A stretch of 64,000 nt of DNA, taken from positions 17,503 through 81,502 of the forward strand of contig DATKQT010000034.1 of assembly GCA_035532535.1 (NCBI GenBank). Reading direction: 5' to 3'. This document shows, one piece after another, positions 15,923 through 25,031 of the stretch. Every line of letters begins with the position of its first letter. Position 1 is the stretch's first letter. A model generated the notes under the pieces. That model did not search any database. It was given only the letters and a program-made list of their open reading frames with translations, and was not told the origin of the DNA. The position numbers and the translations under genes were made by a program. The DNA comes from Palsa-739 sp035532535 (GTDB lineage: Bacteria > Actinomycetota > Thermoleophilia > Gaiellales > Gaiellaceae).

Positions 15923-17290
15923 CTATGCGCCCGACGAGATCGCCTGCTGAGCCTCGCTGGTCGCCTGCTGAAGCATCTGCACGACGTTCGTGTCCTTGTT
16001 CGTCAGAACGCCTTCCACGACCGCGTCGAGCGCGTGGTACACGCTCTGCGTGGACGCCTCCGGCTCGGGAATGAGGTTCTCCGAGAAGATGCCGGTCAGG
16101 AAAGGCTTCATCTGTGCGATCGGAACGTTGATGTACGGCTTGATCCAGGTTTGCGAGATATCGTACAAGTGCTTGTTGAAGAGCGGCAGCGCGGGAACGC
16201 CGACCGGCTGCTTGTTCGCCACGAGCGTCTGCGCGTTGCGGATGGCCTGCGTCTTGCTGATCTGCGGCTCTTCGTAGAAGAAGCTCATCCACTTCACGGC
16301 CGCCGCGATCTGGGCCTTGCTCGCGTCCGGCCGCACCGCGGCGAGGGTTCCACCGCCGAGCACGCCCGCGGTCTTGTTCTTCGCGAGCGGGATCGGCGCG
16401 ATGCCGTAGATCGCCGGATTGACGTTGTACGCCTGCACGAGGTTCGTGTAGATGTCCGAACCGCTGACGTACATGCCGACCGTGCCGGCGGCGAACGCCT
16501 GGTTGATGTCGCCCCAGCTGTAGCTGAAGTTGGAGCCCATCGAGTTGTCCGTCCAGCGCATCGCCTTGAGCATGTTCAGCGCCTGGATCGTGTACTTGTT
16601 GTCCAGGGTCGCCTTCGCGCTCGTGCCGGTGCCCGTCTCCATCCGCCCACCGAGCGAATAGACGACGGTCGTCAGGATCCAGCCGGCCGTGTTGTCGTCC
16701 TTCGCCATCTCGACGTAGCCGGCCTTACCGGTCTTCTCGGTGATGATCTTCGCGTCCTTGCGGACCTGCGCCCACGTCGTCGGCGGCTTGTTGGGGTTGA
16801 GCCCTGCCTCAGAGAACAACTGGCGGTTGTAGTGCAGCGCCTGCGCGTACGCGCCCTTCGGCAGAGCGACGACCTGCCCCTTCGCGTCCGTGCCCTCGGC
16901 GATGACCGCCGGGTTGAACTCGCTGAAGTACGGCAGCGCCTTTGCGTATGGCGTCAGGTTCGCGAGCTGCCCGTTATCGCCGAGCGAGCGCGCATCGGTG
17001 AACGGCACCTCGAACACGGTCGGCAGCGTTCTCGCCGCGAGCTTCGCCGCGAAGGTCGGGCCCGTCCAGTTGTACTCGACCGGCTTCACCGTGATTCCCG
17101 GGTTCGCCTTCTCGAACTGGGCGACCTGCGAGTTGAACTGGTCGATTGCCGCCTGCGTGCTGCCAGGGATGAGCGACGCGACGCTGATGGTGACGCTGCT
17201 CGACCGCGAGCCGAGAGCGGCTGCCGTCGCGCACAGAGCCACCAGGCCGGCGACCGCGACGGCGGTGGCAATCCTCCGTAGGGATTTCAT
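15923..17290 (-). CDS. Sugar ABC transporter substrate-binding protein (MalE type)
   Basis: 455-residue extracytoplasmic solute-binding protein of family 1. Residues 1-29 look like a secretion signal (MKSLRRIATAVAVAGLVALC then ATAAALG); the Cys at residue 20 is not in a good lipobox. The mature part has the family features PGITVKPVEYNW, VVALPKGAYAQALHYNR and GTVGMYVSGSD. ATG overlaps the stop of the alpha-glucosidase gene. Context suggests uptake of an alpha-glucoside such as maltose, trehalose or sucrose. Confidence 0.92.
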   Translation of the reverse strand: MKSLRRIATAVAVAGLVALCATAAALGSRSSSVTISVASLIPGSTQAAIDQFNSQVAQFEKANPGITVKPVEYNWTGPTFAAKLAARTLPTVFEVPFTDARSLGDNGQLANLTPYAKALPYFSEFNPAVIAEGTDAKGQVVALPKGAYAQALHYNRQLFSEAGLNPNKPPTTWAQVRKDAKIITEKTGKAGYVEMAKDDNTAGWILTTVVYSLGGRMETGTGTSAKATLDNKYTIQALNMLKAMRWTDNSMGSNFSYSWGDINQAFAAGTVGMYVSGSDIYTNLVQAYNVNPAIYGIAPIPLAKNKTAGVLGGGTLAAVRPDASKAQIAAAVKWMSFFYEEPQISKTQAIRNAQTLVANKQPVGVPALPLFNKHLYDISQTWIKPYINVPIAQMKPFLTGIFSENLIPEPEASTQSVYHALDAVVEGVLTNKDTNVVQMLQQATSEAQQAISSGA

Positions 17291-18972
17291 CGTCCTTCCT
17301 CTCCTTGACCTAGTGGATTCAACAACCAGACCGTCGTGTCGCGCGAAACCGCACCTCCTTCGAGGTCGTTGCTGGCAATGAGGATCTCGGCGCCCGGCGG
17401 CAGCGCCGCCGGCTCCGAGCCGAAGTTGACGAAGCACACGAAGTCCTCGCCTCGGGCAAAGGCGAGGACTTCGTCGCCGGAGGGAATCCATCGGAATGCG
17501 CCCCCGCCCCACGGCGCCTCGCGCCGCAGTCGCAGGCCTGCGCGGTAGAGCGAGAGCATCGAGGCGGGGTCCTCCGACTCCGCCGCGACGGTGAGGGCTG
17601 CCCAGCCGTCCGGCTGGTCGAGCCACGTGCGCGCGCCGTCGGCGCTGAACCCGTACGGCGGATGGTCTCCCGACCAGGGAATCGGGATACGGCAGCCATC
17701 GCGACCGGGGTCGACTCCGCCGGAGCGAAGCCACATCGGGTCCTGCCTGCGCTCGTGCGGGATGTCCTCCACCTCGGGCAGTCCGAGCTCCTCCCCCTGG
17801 TACACGTACATCGACCCCGGGAGCGCCATGGCGAGCAACGCCGCCGCACGCGCGCGGCGTGCGCCGCGCTCGAGGTCGGTCGGCGTGCCGGCGCGTTTCG
17901 ATTCGAACGCGAACGAGCTGTCCGCGCGGCCGTACCGCGTCACAGGCCGCGTGACGTCGTGGTTCGAGAGCACCCACGTCGCGGCCGCATCGACGGGCGC
18001 GTGCGCGGCGAGCGCGGAGTCGATCGACTGGCGTATCCGGTCCGCCTCCCACGGGCAACCGAGGAAGTCGAAGTTGAACGCCGTGTGCAGCTCGTCTGGA
18101 CGGAGATAGCGCGCGAAGCGGTCCGCGTCCGGCAGCCAGATCTCGCCGACGAGCACGCGTGGCTCGTCGTAACTGTCCGCGATCGCTCGCCAACGTCGAT
18201 AGATCTCGTGCAGGTCGTCGCGGTCGGTGAACGGGTGCTCGCCGGGGCCGGGGTGCGGCCGCTCCTCTGCGAGCTCGGGGTCCTTGACGAGCAATGCCGC
18301 GGAATCGATGCGGACGCCGGCAGCGCCGCGGTCGAACCAGAAGCGGAGCACGTCCTCGTGCTCGGCCCACACGTCTGGGTGCGTCCAGTTCAGATCCGGC
18401 TGCTCGGGCGCGAACAGGTGGAGGTACCACTCGCCGTCGCCGTCCGCGCGGGTCCACGCCGACCCGCCGAAGATGGACTGCCATCCGTTCGGCGGCGAGC
18501 TCCCGTCCGCGCCCGACCCGGGCCGGAACCAAAAACGTTGTCGCTCGGGCGACCCCGGGGTCGCCGCGATTGCAGCCTCGAACCACGGGTGCCGGTTCGA
18601 CACGTGGTTCGGGACGATGTCGACGATCGTGCGGATGCCGAGCGCGCGCGCTTCGGCGATCAGCAGCTCAGCTTCCGCGAGCGTCCCGAAGGCCGGGTCG
18701 ATCGAGCGGTAGTCGGTGATGTCGTACCCGCTGTCCGCCATCGGCGACGGGTACCAGGGGCTGAACCAGAGCGCGTCGACGCCGAGGTCGCGCAGATAAG
18801 GAAGCCGGTCGCGGACGCCGGCGAGATCGCCGACCCCGTCACCGTTCGCGTCGGCGAAGCTCCGGACGTAGACCTGGTAGACGACCGCGTCGCGCCACCA
18901 CTGGGCAGCGCGACTGCTCGTCCGGCCCTCGACCGCTGCCTCGCGGACTTCCACGCGGCGAGCATGGCACAC
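17287..18972 (-). CDS. GH13 alpha-glucosidase
   Basis: Intracellular glycoside hydrolase family 13 enzyme (561 residues) that splits alpha-glucosides. Barrel signatures in order: VVYQVYVRSFADANGDGVGD, DIVPNHVS, nucleophile Asp in GVRIDSAALL, acid/base Glu in VLVGEIWLP, transition-state Asp in WVLSNHDVTRP, plus MYVYQGEELGLPEVEDIP which is characteristic of the oligo-1,6/alpha-glucosidase groups. The second residue of the nucleophile motif is V where F is commoner. First gene of the LacI-controlled operon; GTG 18972 or GTG 18954 may initiate. Confidence 0.92.
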   Translation of the reverse strand: MCHARRVEVREAAVEGRTSSRAAQWWRDAVVYQVYVRSFADANGDGVGDLAGVRDRLPYLRDLGVDALWFSPWYPSPMADSGYDITDYRSIDPAFGTLAEAELLIAEARALGIRTIVDIVPNHVSNRHPWFEAAIAATPGSPERQRFWFRPGSGADGSSPPNGWQSIFGGSAWTRADGDGEWYLHLFAPEQPDLNWTHPDVWAEHEDVLRFWFDRGAAGVRIDSAALLVKDPELAEERPHPGPGEHPFTDRDDLHEIYRRWRAIADSYDEPRVLVGEIWLPDADRFARYLRPDELHTAFNFDFLGCPWEADRIRQSIDSALAAHAPVDAAATWVLSNHDVTRPVTRYGRADSSFAFESKRAGTPTDLERGARRARAAALLAMALPGSMYVYQGEELGLPEVEDIPHERRQDPMWLRSGGVDPGRDGCRIPIPWSGDHPPYGFSADGARTWLDQPDGWAALTVAAESEDPASMLSLYRAGLRLRREAPWGGGAFRWIPSGDEVLAFARGEDFVCFVNFGSEPAALPPGAEILIASNDLEGGAVSRDTTVWLLNPLGQGEEGR

Positions 18973-18983
18973 TTAACAATTGA

Positions 18984-19024
18984 TTGCAAGATTCGATGTG
19001 AATCTTGCAAATTTCTTGCAAGAA
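18984..19024 (-). promoter_or_regulatory. Twin LacI-type operators in the alpha-glucosidase promoter
   Basis: Two adjoining palindromes: TTGCAAGATTC-GATGT-GAATCTTGCAA (18984-19010, 11-bp perfect arms) and TTCTTGCAAGAA (19013-19024, perfect). Both hold the CTTGCAAG core typical of LacI/GalR sugar-repressor sites. They fill the 54 bases between the lacI-type gene stop and the alpha-glucosidase start, where the operon promoter must lie. Confidence 0.85.
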
Positions 19025-19026
19025 CG

Positions 19027-20049
19027 CTAGGGCTGGCCGCTCGCCGTCCTCAGGGCGGTGACCGGCGCGACCGAGCCGGTGGACGCGCGCACGACGAGCT
19101 CCGGCTCGAACAGGAGCTCCTCGGTCGAGACCGGCGCGCCCCCGATCTGGTTCATGAGCGTGGCGACGGCGCTCCGCCCCATCGCCTCGATCGGTTGACG
19201 GACGGTTGTGAGCGGCGGGTCGGTGCAGCTCATGAGCGCCGAGTCGTCGAAGCCGATGACGGAGACGTCGTCAGGCACCTCACGGCCCTCGCGCCGTACG
19301 GCGCGGACGACGCCAAGCGCGATGATGTCGCTTGCGCAGATGACGCCCGTGGCGCCCTTCCGCAGCAGCCGGCGGCCCGCCGCCTGCCCACTCTCCATCG
19401 AGAACGTGCAGCGCTCGACGAGATCGGCGGCGCCGCCGAGCTCCTCGAACGCCGCCAGCTTGCGGGCCGAAGGCACGTGGTCCGCCGGCCCGAGCACCAT
19501 GCCGATGCGCTCGTGGCCGAGGGAGCGCAGGTGCGTGAACGCCTGCTCCACCGCGCTCCGGTCGTCGGTGGAGATGCGCGGGAAGCCGAGGTCGTCGTAC
19601 GCGGCGTTGACGAGGACGACCGGGAGCCCGCGCTCGCGGAGGCGGATGTAGTGCTCGTGGTCGGCGGCCGCCTGCGCGTACTCGCCGCCGGAGAAGATCA
19701 CGCCCGAGACCTGGTGCTCGAGGAGCATGTCCACGTAGTCCGCCTCGGAGATGCCCGCCGAGGTGCGCGTGCAGAGCACGGGCGTGAAGCCGCGCTTCGC
19801 GAGCGTGTCGGCCACAACCTCGGCAAATGCAGGGAAAATCGGGTTCTGGAGCTCGGGGAGGACGAGCCCAACGAGCCGGGCGCGCTCGCCGCGGAGCTGC
19901 GTCGGCCGCTCGTAGCCGAGGACGTCGAGCGCGGTGAGGACGAGCTCCTGGGTGGCCTTCGCCACCCCGGGCTTCTGGTTGAGCACGCGACTGACCGTCG
20001 CCTCGCTCACGCCTGCGTACTTCGCGACTTCGGCCAAGCGTCGCGCCAT
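19027..20049 (-). CDS. LacI-family transcriptional regulator
   Basis: 340-residue repressor: N-terminal helix-turn-helix with hinge (RLAEVAKYAGVSEATVSRVL, then NQKPGVAKATQELV), followed by a periplasmic-binding-protein-like effector domain (VGLVLPELQNPIFPAFAEVV, SVIGFDDSALMSCTDPPLTT). It almost certainly binds the palindromes just downstream and responds to the sugar handled by the transporter or a breakdown product. ATG 20049 selected; frames extending further are antisense to the divergent kinase gene. Confidence 0.94.
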   Translation of the reverse strand: MARRLAEVAKYAGVSEATVSRVLNQKPGVAKATQELVLTALDVLGYERPTQLRGERARLVGLVLPELQNPIFPAFAEVVADTLAKRGFTPVLCTRTSAGISEADYVDMLLEHQVSGVIFSGGEYAQAAADHEHYIRLRERGLPVVLVNAAYDDLGFPRISTDDRSAVEQAFTHLRSLGHERIGMVLGPADHVPSARKLAAFEELGGAADLVERCTFSMESGQAAGRRLLRKGATGVICASDIIALGVVRAVRREGREVPDDVSVIGFDDSALMSCTDPPLTTVRQPIEAMGRSAVATLMNQIGGAPVSTEELLFEPELVVRASTGSVAPVTALRTASGQP

Positions 20050-20055
20050 GGCTTT

Positions 20056-20075
20056 CAGGTTATCGCAAGAACCTG
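20056..20075. promoter_or_regulatory. Inverted repeat upstream of the lacI-type gene
   Basis: CAGGTT-N8-AACCTG in the 60-base gap between two divergent genes, 7 bases ahead of the regulator start. Its centre contains CGCAAG, related to the CTTGCAAG core, so weak autoregulation is conceivable. Only one copy is seen. Confidence 0.35.
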
Positions 20076-20109
20076 ACAGCCTCGGGGCTAAGGAGTCGTC
20101 CACCTGGGT

Positions 20110-21024
20110 ATGTGGAGCTCGGTGAGGGTCGCGGTGATCGCGCATGCGGGCAAGTCGCTCGGCGGAGGCCTGCCGGCGCTTCGGCGCGCGCTCGCGGCGC
20201 AGGATGTGACCGACCCGCTGTGGTTCGAAGTGGCGAAGAGCCGAAAAGCGCCCGCTCAGGCCCGTCGTGCATTGGCCGAGGGCGCAAAGCTCGTCTTTGC
20301 ATGGGGCGGCGACGGGACGGTTCAACGCTGCGTCGACGTGCTGGCAGGCTCGGAGGCGAGCCTCGCGGTCCTGCCGGCCGGCACCGCCAACCTCTTTGCG
20401 ACGCACTTCGGCATTCCGAAGGACATCGAGGAAGCCGTCGCGATTGGATTGCACGGAGCTCGAAAGACCCTCGATGTTGGCCGGTTCCGCGGTGAGCGGT
20501 TCGCGCTCATGGCCGGCGTCGGCTTCGACGCGATGATGATTCGCGGCGCAGACGGCGGCCTGAAGAACAGAATCGGCCGCGTCGCCTACATCTGGACTGC
20601 ATCTCAGGCCCTCCGCGCGAAGCCCTTTCGCGCCAAGATCAAAGTCGACCGCGTCGACTGGTACCAAGGCAAAGCGAGTTGCATCCTCGTCGGCAACGTG
20701 TCCGAGCTGCTCGGAGGGATCGAGGCCTTCGAGGACGCACATCCCGACGACGGGCTGCTCGAGGTTGGTGTCGTAAATGCCGACGGCGTGCTCCAGTGGG
20801 GCCGCACGCTCGCGCACGCCGCCTTTGGCACCGCCGGCAACTCCCCGTTCGTCCGAGAGACCAAGGGGCGCTCCGTCAAGGTCGCCCTGAATCGAAGGGT
20901 GCTCTACGAGCTGGACGGCGGCGACAGGACGAAGGTGAAGACGTTCAAGGTTCGCGTCGAACCCCGGGCGCTCACCCTGTGCGTCCCCGACGACGCCGCG
21001 TTTTCGACGTCGTCGATTCGGTGA
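20110..21024 (+). CDS. Diacylglycerol/lipid kinase-family protein
   Basis: 304-residue ATP-dependent lipid kinase-like protein. The nucleotide motif GGDGTV is at residues 66-71 and PAGTANLFATHFGIP at 89-103; GVGFDAMMI follows. The family phosphorylates diacylglycerol, sphingoid bases or related lipids; the exact substrate is unknown. Next gene starts 10 bases downstream, so the two are probably co-transcribed. Confidence 0.9.
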   Translation: MWSSVRVAVIAHAGKSLGGGLPALRRALAAQDVTDPLWFEVAKSRKAPAQARRALAEGAKLVFAWGGDGTVQRCVDVLAGSEASLAVLPAGTANLFATHFGIPKDIEEAVAIGLHGARKTLDVGRFRGERFALMAGVGFDAMMIRGADGGLKNRIGRVAYIWTASQALRAKPFRAKIKVDRVDWYQGKASCILVGNVSELLGGIEAFEDAHPDDGLLEVGVVNADGVLQWGRTLAHAAFGTAGNSPFVRETKGRSVKVALNRRVLYELDGGDRTKVKTFKVRVEPRALTLCVPDDAAFSTSSIR

Positions 21025-21034
21025 AGAGATCGTC

Positions 21035-22633
21035 GTGGGAAAACGCTACGAGCGGGCTCGCCGTGCGCTGACGGTAACTCGGATCGCACGACGAGGCGGC
21101 GTTGTCCGCGTTCTCGCTGAGATCGGCGTTGTCGGGAATCGCGAGGCGACGCGCGAGCAGGCCCGGAGATTCCGCCACGCGTTGGAGGAGCTCGGTACCA
21201 CCTACATCAAGCTGGGCCAGCTTCTGTCCTCGCGGCCCGATCTGCTCCCCGACGTCTACATCGACGAGCTCGGCCACCTCGTGGACGAGGTGGCCCCGGT
21301 GCCGTTCGCGGAAATCGACGCAGTCATCCGCGCCGACCTTGGTGACGACGTCTTCGTCGGGATCGACCCGGAGCCTCTCGCTACCGCCTCGATCGCGCAG
21401 ACGCATCGAGCGCTGACCGCGGACGGCCTGGAGGTCGTGATCAAGGTGCGCAGACCGGGCATCGTCGAGCAAGTGGAGCTCGACCTTTCCGTGCTTCAGG
21501 CGACCGCCGGTCTGCTCGAGAATCACTCGTCGACCGCGGAGTTGTTGCAAGTGGAGGCGCTCGTCGACGAACTCGATTCTCACCTGCGCCAGGAGCTCGA
21601 TTTCACGGAGGAGGCGCACAACACCGAGTTGATCGCGGACCTGATCGAGAAGTACGACAAGCTCACTGTTCCCCGGGTGATTCACCCCTACGTCACCGAG
21701 CAGGTGATGGTCCTCGAATGGATCGACGGGCGCAAGATCGATGCCGATCACGGGCTCGAAGCTGAACGCGCCGCGGAGCTCGCGCGTCAGTTCTTCAGCG
21801 CCTACGTGCTTCAGGTGGTCGTGGAGGGCGTCTATCACGCGGACCCACATCCGGGGAACGTGCTGCTGACCGAGGATGACCGACTCGCGCTGCTCGACTT
21901 CGGGCTGCTCGGGAGGATCGACGAAAACACCAGGAGTGGCCTGTCGTTGCTGCTGCTCGCGATGGCACAGAATCGCGCGGACGACGTCGCGGATCTCATC
22001 ATCTCGCTCTCGTTCACCGGAGCGGAGGCGGATCAGCCAGGCTTCGTCCACGAGGTACGCCGCAAGCTGCCACGCTTCCACCATCGCCCGCTGTCGGGCA
22101 TCCGCGTGGGCGAATCGCTCGCCGACCTGCAACGGATCGCGCTTGCGCACAGGATCGCGCTACCGACGAGCTTCGCACTTGTAGGCAAGACGCTCGCTCA
22201 AGCCGATGCCGTCGCACGGACACTGGATCCCACGATGGACCCGATGGATCTGCTCGAGAGCGAGTCGCTCGACGTGATGGTCACCGAAACGGAGCGCCGC
22301 CTCCAACCGAACCGTCTCTTCGCGGATCTGTATACCCAGCTCGACCCGCTGACGCGTGTTCCGCGCCAACTCGGGCACATCTTGAGCGAGCTCGAGCAGG
22401 GCTCGTTGAAGATGGGAGTCGTTCCGATGGGGCTCGGCGAATTGCAGGCCAACCTGCACTCGGTCGCAAACCGCATCGGCGCAGCCATCGTCGTCGGCGC
22501 CCTCTTGCTCGCTTCGGCCTTGCTCGCGCGAGTCCACCGATTCGAGTGGATCGCATTCTCCGGCTTCTGCCTCGCGGGCCTCGTTGGGCTCTACATGGTC
22601 TGGAAGGTCATCCGCTCGCCGGGCGAGCTGTAG
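21035..22633 (+). CDS. ABC1/UbiB-family protein kinase-like membrane protein
   Basis: 532 residues. Atypical kinase core: the KxGQ signature TYIKLGQLLSSRPDLLP (near residue 58), catalytic Lys region VVIKVRRPG, EGVYHADPHPGNVLL and LALLDFGLLGR. Two C-terminal membrane helices (about residues 485-525) anchor it. Bacterial members support quinone or isoprenoid lipid biology; role here undetermined. GTG start. Confidence 0.92.
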   Translation: MGKRYERARRALTVTRIARRGGVVRVLAEIGVVGNREATREQARRFRHALEELGTTYIKLGQLLSSRPDLLPDVYIDELGHLVDEVAPVPFAEIDAVIRADLGDDVFVGIDPEPLATASIAQTHRALTADGLEVVIKVRRPGIVEQVELDLSVLQATAGLLENHSSTAELLQVEALVDELDSHLRQELDFTEEAHNTELIADLIEKYDKLTVPRVIHPYVTEQVMVLEWIDGRKIDADHGLEAERAAELARQFFSAYVLQVVVEGVYHADPHPGNVLLTEDDRLALLDFGLLGRIDENTRSGLSLLLLAMAQNRADDVADLIISLSFTGAEADQPGFVHEVRRKLPRFHHRPLSGIRVGESLADLQRIALAHRIALPTSFALVGKTLAQADAVARTLDPTMDPMDLLESESLDVMVTETERRLQPNRLFADLYTQLDPLTRVPRQLGHILSELEQGSLKMGVVPMGLGELQANLHSVANRIGAAIVVGALLLASALLARVHRFEWIAFSGFCLAGLVGLYMVWKVIRSPGEL

Positions 22634-22682
22634 GCGTTCTTCTGTCGTATCTCCGCGTGGCCGGCATTCGTTGAGCGAAGTG

Positions 22683-22772
22683 ATGGCGATCGCGATGCTG
22701 ACCTCGACCTTGGCGCTCGCTCTCATGGCGATGACACTCGTGCTGGTGCGGCACGGGCGACATCAAGGATGA
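22683..22772 (+). CDS. Possible 29-residue membrane peptide
   Basis: MAIAMLTSTLALALMAMTLV is one hydrophobic helix, followed by a basic tail. It sits in the 143-base gap between the ABC1 kinase and the CorA-like gene and ends four bases before the latter starts. No clear ribosome-binding site, so it may be fortuitous. Confidence 0.3.
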   Translation: MAIAMLTSTLALALMAMTLVLVRHGRHQG

Positions 22773-22776
22773 TCGA

Positions 22777-23754
22777 TTGCTGAAGGCCTACCTCTTCGAC
22801 CGACGCCAGGGCAAAAGCGTCGACGACTGGGCCAAGTCTCTCCAGGACCTGAACAAGAATCAGATCCTCTGGATCGACCTCAGGGAGCCCGACGACGACG
22901 AGGTGGCCGAGGTCTTCGACGCGCTTGGCCTACGCGATGCCGGCGGGTTGAGGCTCGGCGATCCGGATGGGAAGCCAGGGATTGAGCAGCACGAGGGACA
23001 TCTGCGAGTGACGGCCGTTGCCGTCTCCGATGCAGAACGCGACCCCGCTCGTGAACGGATCGTCGTCGACTGTTTCCTCGGTTCGAACTGGGTCCTGACT
23101 GCGCACAGCGACGACATCGCTGCGCTCGACGACTTTCGAGGCGTCGCGGAAGGAATGGGCGAAATCGGCCTGCTCGATGCGCCCTCGTTTCTCACGACCC
23201 TCCTGGAGTGGGTCGTGACGAGCTACCTCCGCGCCTTCGACGAGATCGAAGAAACCCTCGACAAGTTCGACGTGGAGGCATTGGCGGAGCCGAGCAACGA
23301 CCCGGAGAAAGAGCTCGCAGTACTCGGGGACGCTCGGCGTCGAGTGGGCCGCCTCCGACGGACGCTCGCGCCCCATCGAGAGGTATTCGCGGCGTTGAGT
23401 CACTCCGAGTTCGATCCGCTCTCCTCCGATGCATCCGCCGAGCGCTTCGTCGCGCTCACGGCGAGAGTCGACGCGGCGCTCGCCTCCGCACGCGACGTGA
23501 GAGACGGGATCGCGAGCTCGTTCGACGTGCTCATCGTCCGGACGGAGCACCGGACGAACGAGATCATGAAGGTCCTCACCCTCGCGTCGATCCTGCTGCT
23601 TCCCGGCGCACTCTTCGCCGGCCTGGCGGGGATGAACGTCAATTTCAATGCGCACACGTTCGTCCACTCGCCGCTGTTCTGGCTTGTGGTCACCGCGATC
23701 ATCCTGATTGCATTGGCAACGCTCGCCCTCGCACGGCTACGACGGTGGATCTGA
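22777..23754 (+). CDS. CorA-like divalent metal transporter
   Basis: 325-residue protein with a large cytoplasmic domain and two C-terminal helices separated by a short loop. The GMN selectivity motif (AGLAGMNVNFN, near residue 290) defines the CorA family, so Mg2+ or Co2+/Ni2+ transport is expected as a homopentamer. TTG start with AAGGA ribosome-binding site. The stretch before the helices (residues ~140-240) is helical, as in the family funnel. Confidence 0.92.
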   Translation: MLKAYLFDRRQGKSVDDWAKSLQDLNKNQILWIDLREPDDDEVAEVFDALGLRDAGGLRLGDPDGKPGIEQHEGHLRVTAVAVSDAERDPARERIVVDCFLGSNWVLTAHSDDIAALDDFRGVAEGMGEIGLLDAPSFLTTLLEWVVTSYLRAFDEIEETLDKFDVEALAEPSNDPEKELAVLGDARRRVGRLRRTLAPHREVFAALSHSEFDPLSSDASAERFVALTARVDAALASARDVRDGIASSFDVLIVRTEHRTNEIMKVLTLASILLLPGALFAGLAGMNVNFNAHTFVHSPLFWLVVTAIILIALATLALARLRRWI

Positions 23755-24227
23755 TGGCGCGATTTCAGCTAACTCTCGCGTGCGCGAGCATGCGGGAATC
23801 TCACTCGATGGGTTGCCGGCGTTGGGACAGGTCCATCCGCTCGGAGGACCTCACTGCGCCAGTGTGCGTGAACGTCCCTCGGCGCTTGGCCAGGCGTCAG
23901 CGGCGGATTGATCCTCAGCAAGGAGTTCGCCCAGCCGTCCACCGCGTTGCTCACCCCGCCGATTGTGCCGCCACCTTCGATCCGGCACCGGAAGGTCGCG
24001 CGTGAATCATGCGCATCCTGCACAGGCCGTGGTCGATCTTGCTCGGGAGCGGGTGCCCAAGGCCCGATCCTGAATGTCGTGAGCGCCACCACGACAACAT
24101 TTGCCGCGATCGTCATCGACCTGGTTCTGAGCTTGCCCTTTCACGACGGGGGTCGCAAGCGGTCACTTCGTGGCTTGCGCAAGCCAGCTGGCGCGTGAGC
24201 CGCTCTGCCAGTCGCGCTAGCCAAGCG
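23755..24227. other. 473-base stretch without a recognisable gene
   Basis: Several short frames exist on both strands, but none has a family-like pattern, convincing ribosome-binding site or conserved neighbour. Base composition drops slightly (patches such as GATTTCAGCTAACTCTC), which fits an untranslated or decayed segment. A short tandem GCTAGCCAAGC repeat sits at its right edge, at the ROK-kinase stop. Confidence 0.5.
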
Positions 24228-25031
24228 CTAGCCAAGCGCAAGCCGCGCGAGCTCGATCGCGCCGAGCACACCGGCGCGATCGCCGAGCGCCGGCGCGACG
24301 ATGTCCGGCAACTCGAAGTAGCCGGCGGCGAGCTCGGGGACACGCTGCTGGACCAGCTCGAGGAGTCCCGGCTCATTCATGACACCGCCGCCGAGGATGA
24401 CCCGCTGCGGCGAGAGCGCGGAGATGACGTTGAGCACGCCGAGGGCGAGGTACTCGGCCTCGAGCTCCACCGAGGGCTTCGCGCGCGCCTTCATCGCCTC
24501 GCCCGAGGCGAGACCCTCGAAGCAGTCGCCGTGATACGGACACACTCCGGAAAACGGATCGCGCTCCCAATCGTGCGGAACGCGCATGTGCCCGAACTCC
24601 GGATGGGCCAGCCCGTGCAGCAGCCGGCCGTTTGCCATACCTCCGCCGCCGATGCCGGTGCCGACCGTGATGTAGACGAACGTCTCGAGCCCAACCGCCG
24701 CGCCCCAGCGGTGCTCGCCGAGCGCGGCCGCATTCACATCCGTGTCGAAGCCGACCGGCACGCCCAGCGCGGCGAACGCCGAAACGACGGCGGTGTTGCT
24801 CCACCCCGGCTTCGGCGTCGCAGTGATCTTGCCGCGCTGCAGGTCGACCGGCCCAAACGAACCGATGCCGACCGCGGCGAGATCGGCGCGTCCGACGAAC
24901 TCGACCGCGCGTGCAAGCGTCTCCTCGGGGTCGCCGGTCGGAAAGACGACGGAGTCGACGACATCTTCGGGGCCGGTGCCAACGGCACAGACCCACTTCG
25001 TCCCGCCCGCCTCGATGCCGCCGAAGATCAG
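24228..25031 (-). CDS. ROK-family sugar kinase (fructokinase/glucokinase type)
   Basis: About 267 residues. The N-terminal phosphate-binding motif GGIEAGGTKWVCAVG, the ROK signature GFDTDVNAAALGEHRWG, TVGTGIGGG, and the zinc-site region CPYHGDCFEGLASG are all there, so it is an ATP-dependent hexose kinase close to fructokinase. There is no ATG, GTG or TTG in frame upstream of the obvious N-terminus; CTG at 25031, overlapping the stop of the preceding gene, is the likely start. The GTG at 24761 would delete the ATP-binding domain. Confidence 0.88.
   Translation of the reverse strand: MIFGGIEAGGTKWVCAVGTGPEDVVDSVVFPTGDPEETLARAVEFVGRADLAAVGIGSFGPVDLQRGKITATPKPGWSNTAVVSAFAALGVPVGFDTDVNAAALGEHRWGAAVGLETFVYITVGTGIGGGGMANGRLLHGLAHPEFGHMRVPHDWERDPFSGVCPYHGDCFEGLASGEAMKARAKPSVELEAEYLALGVLNVISALSPQRVILGGGVMNEPGLLELVQQRVPELAAGYFELPDIVAPALGDRAGVLGAIELARLALG

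Noticed and set aside
23755..24227. Short frames on both strands in the gap after corA
   Set aside because: No family resemblance, start signal or coding bias consistent over any frame.
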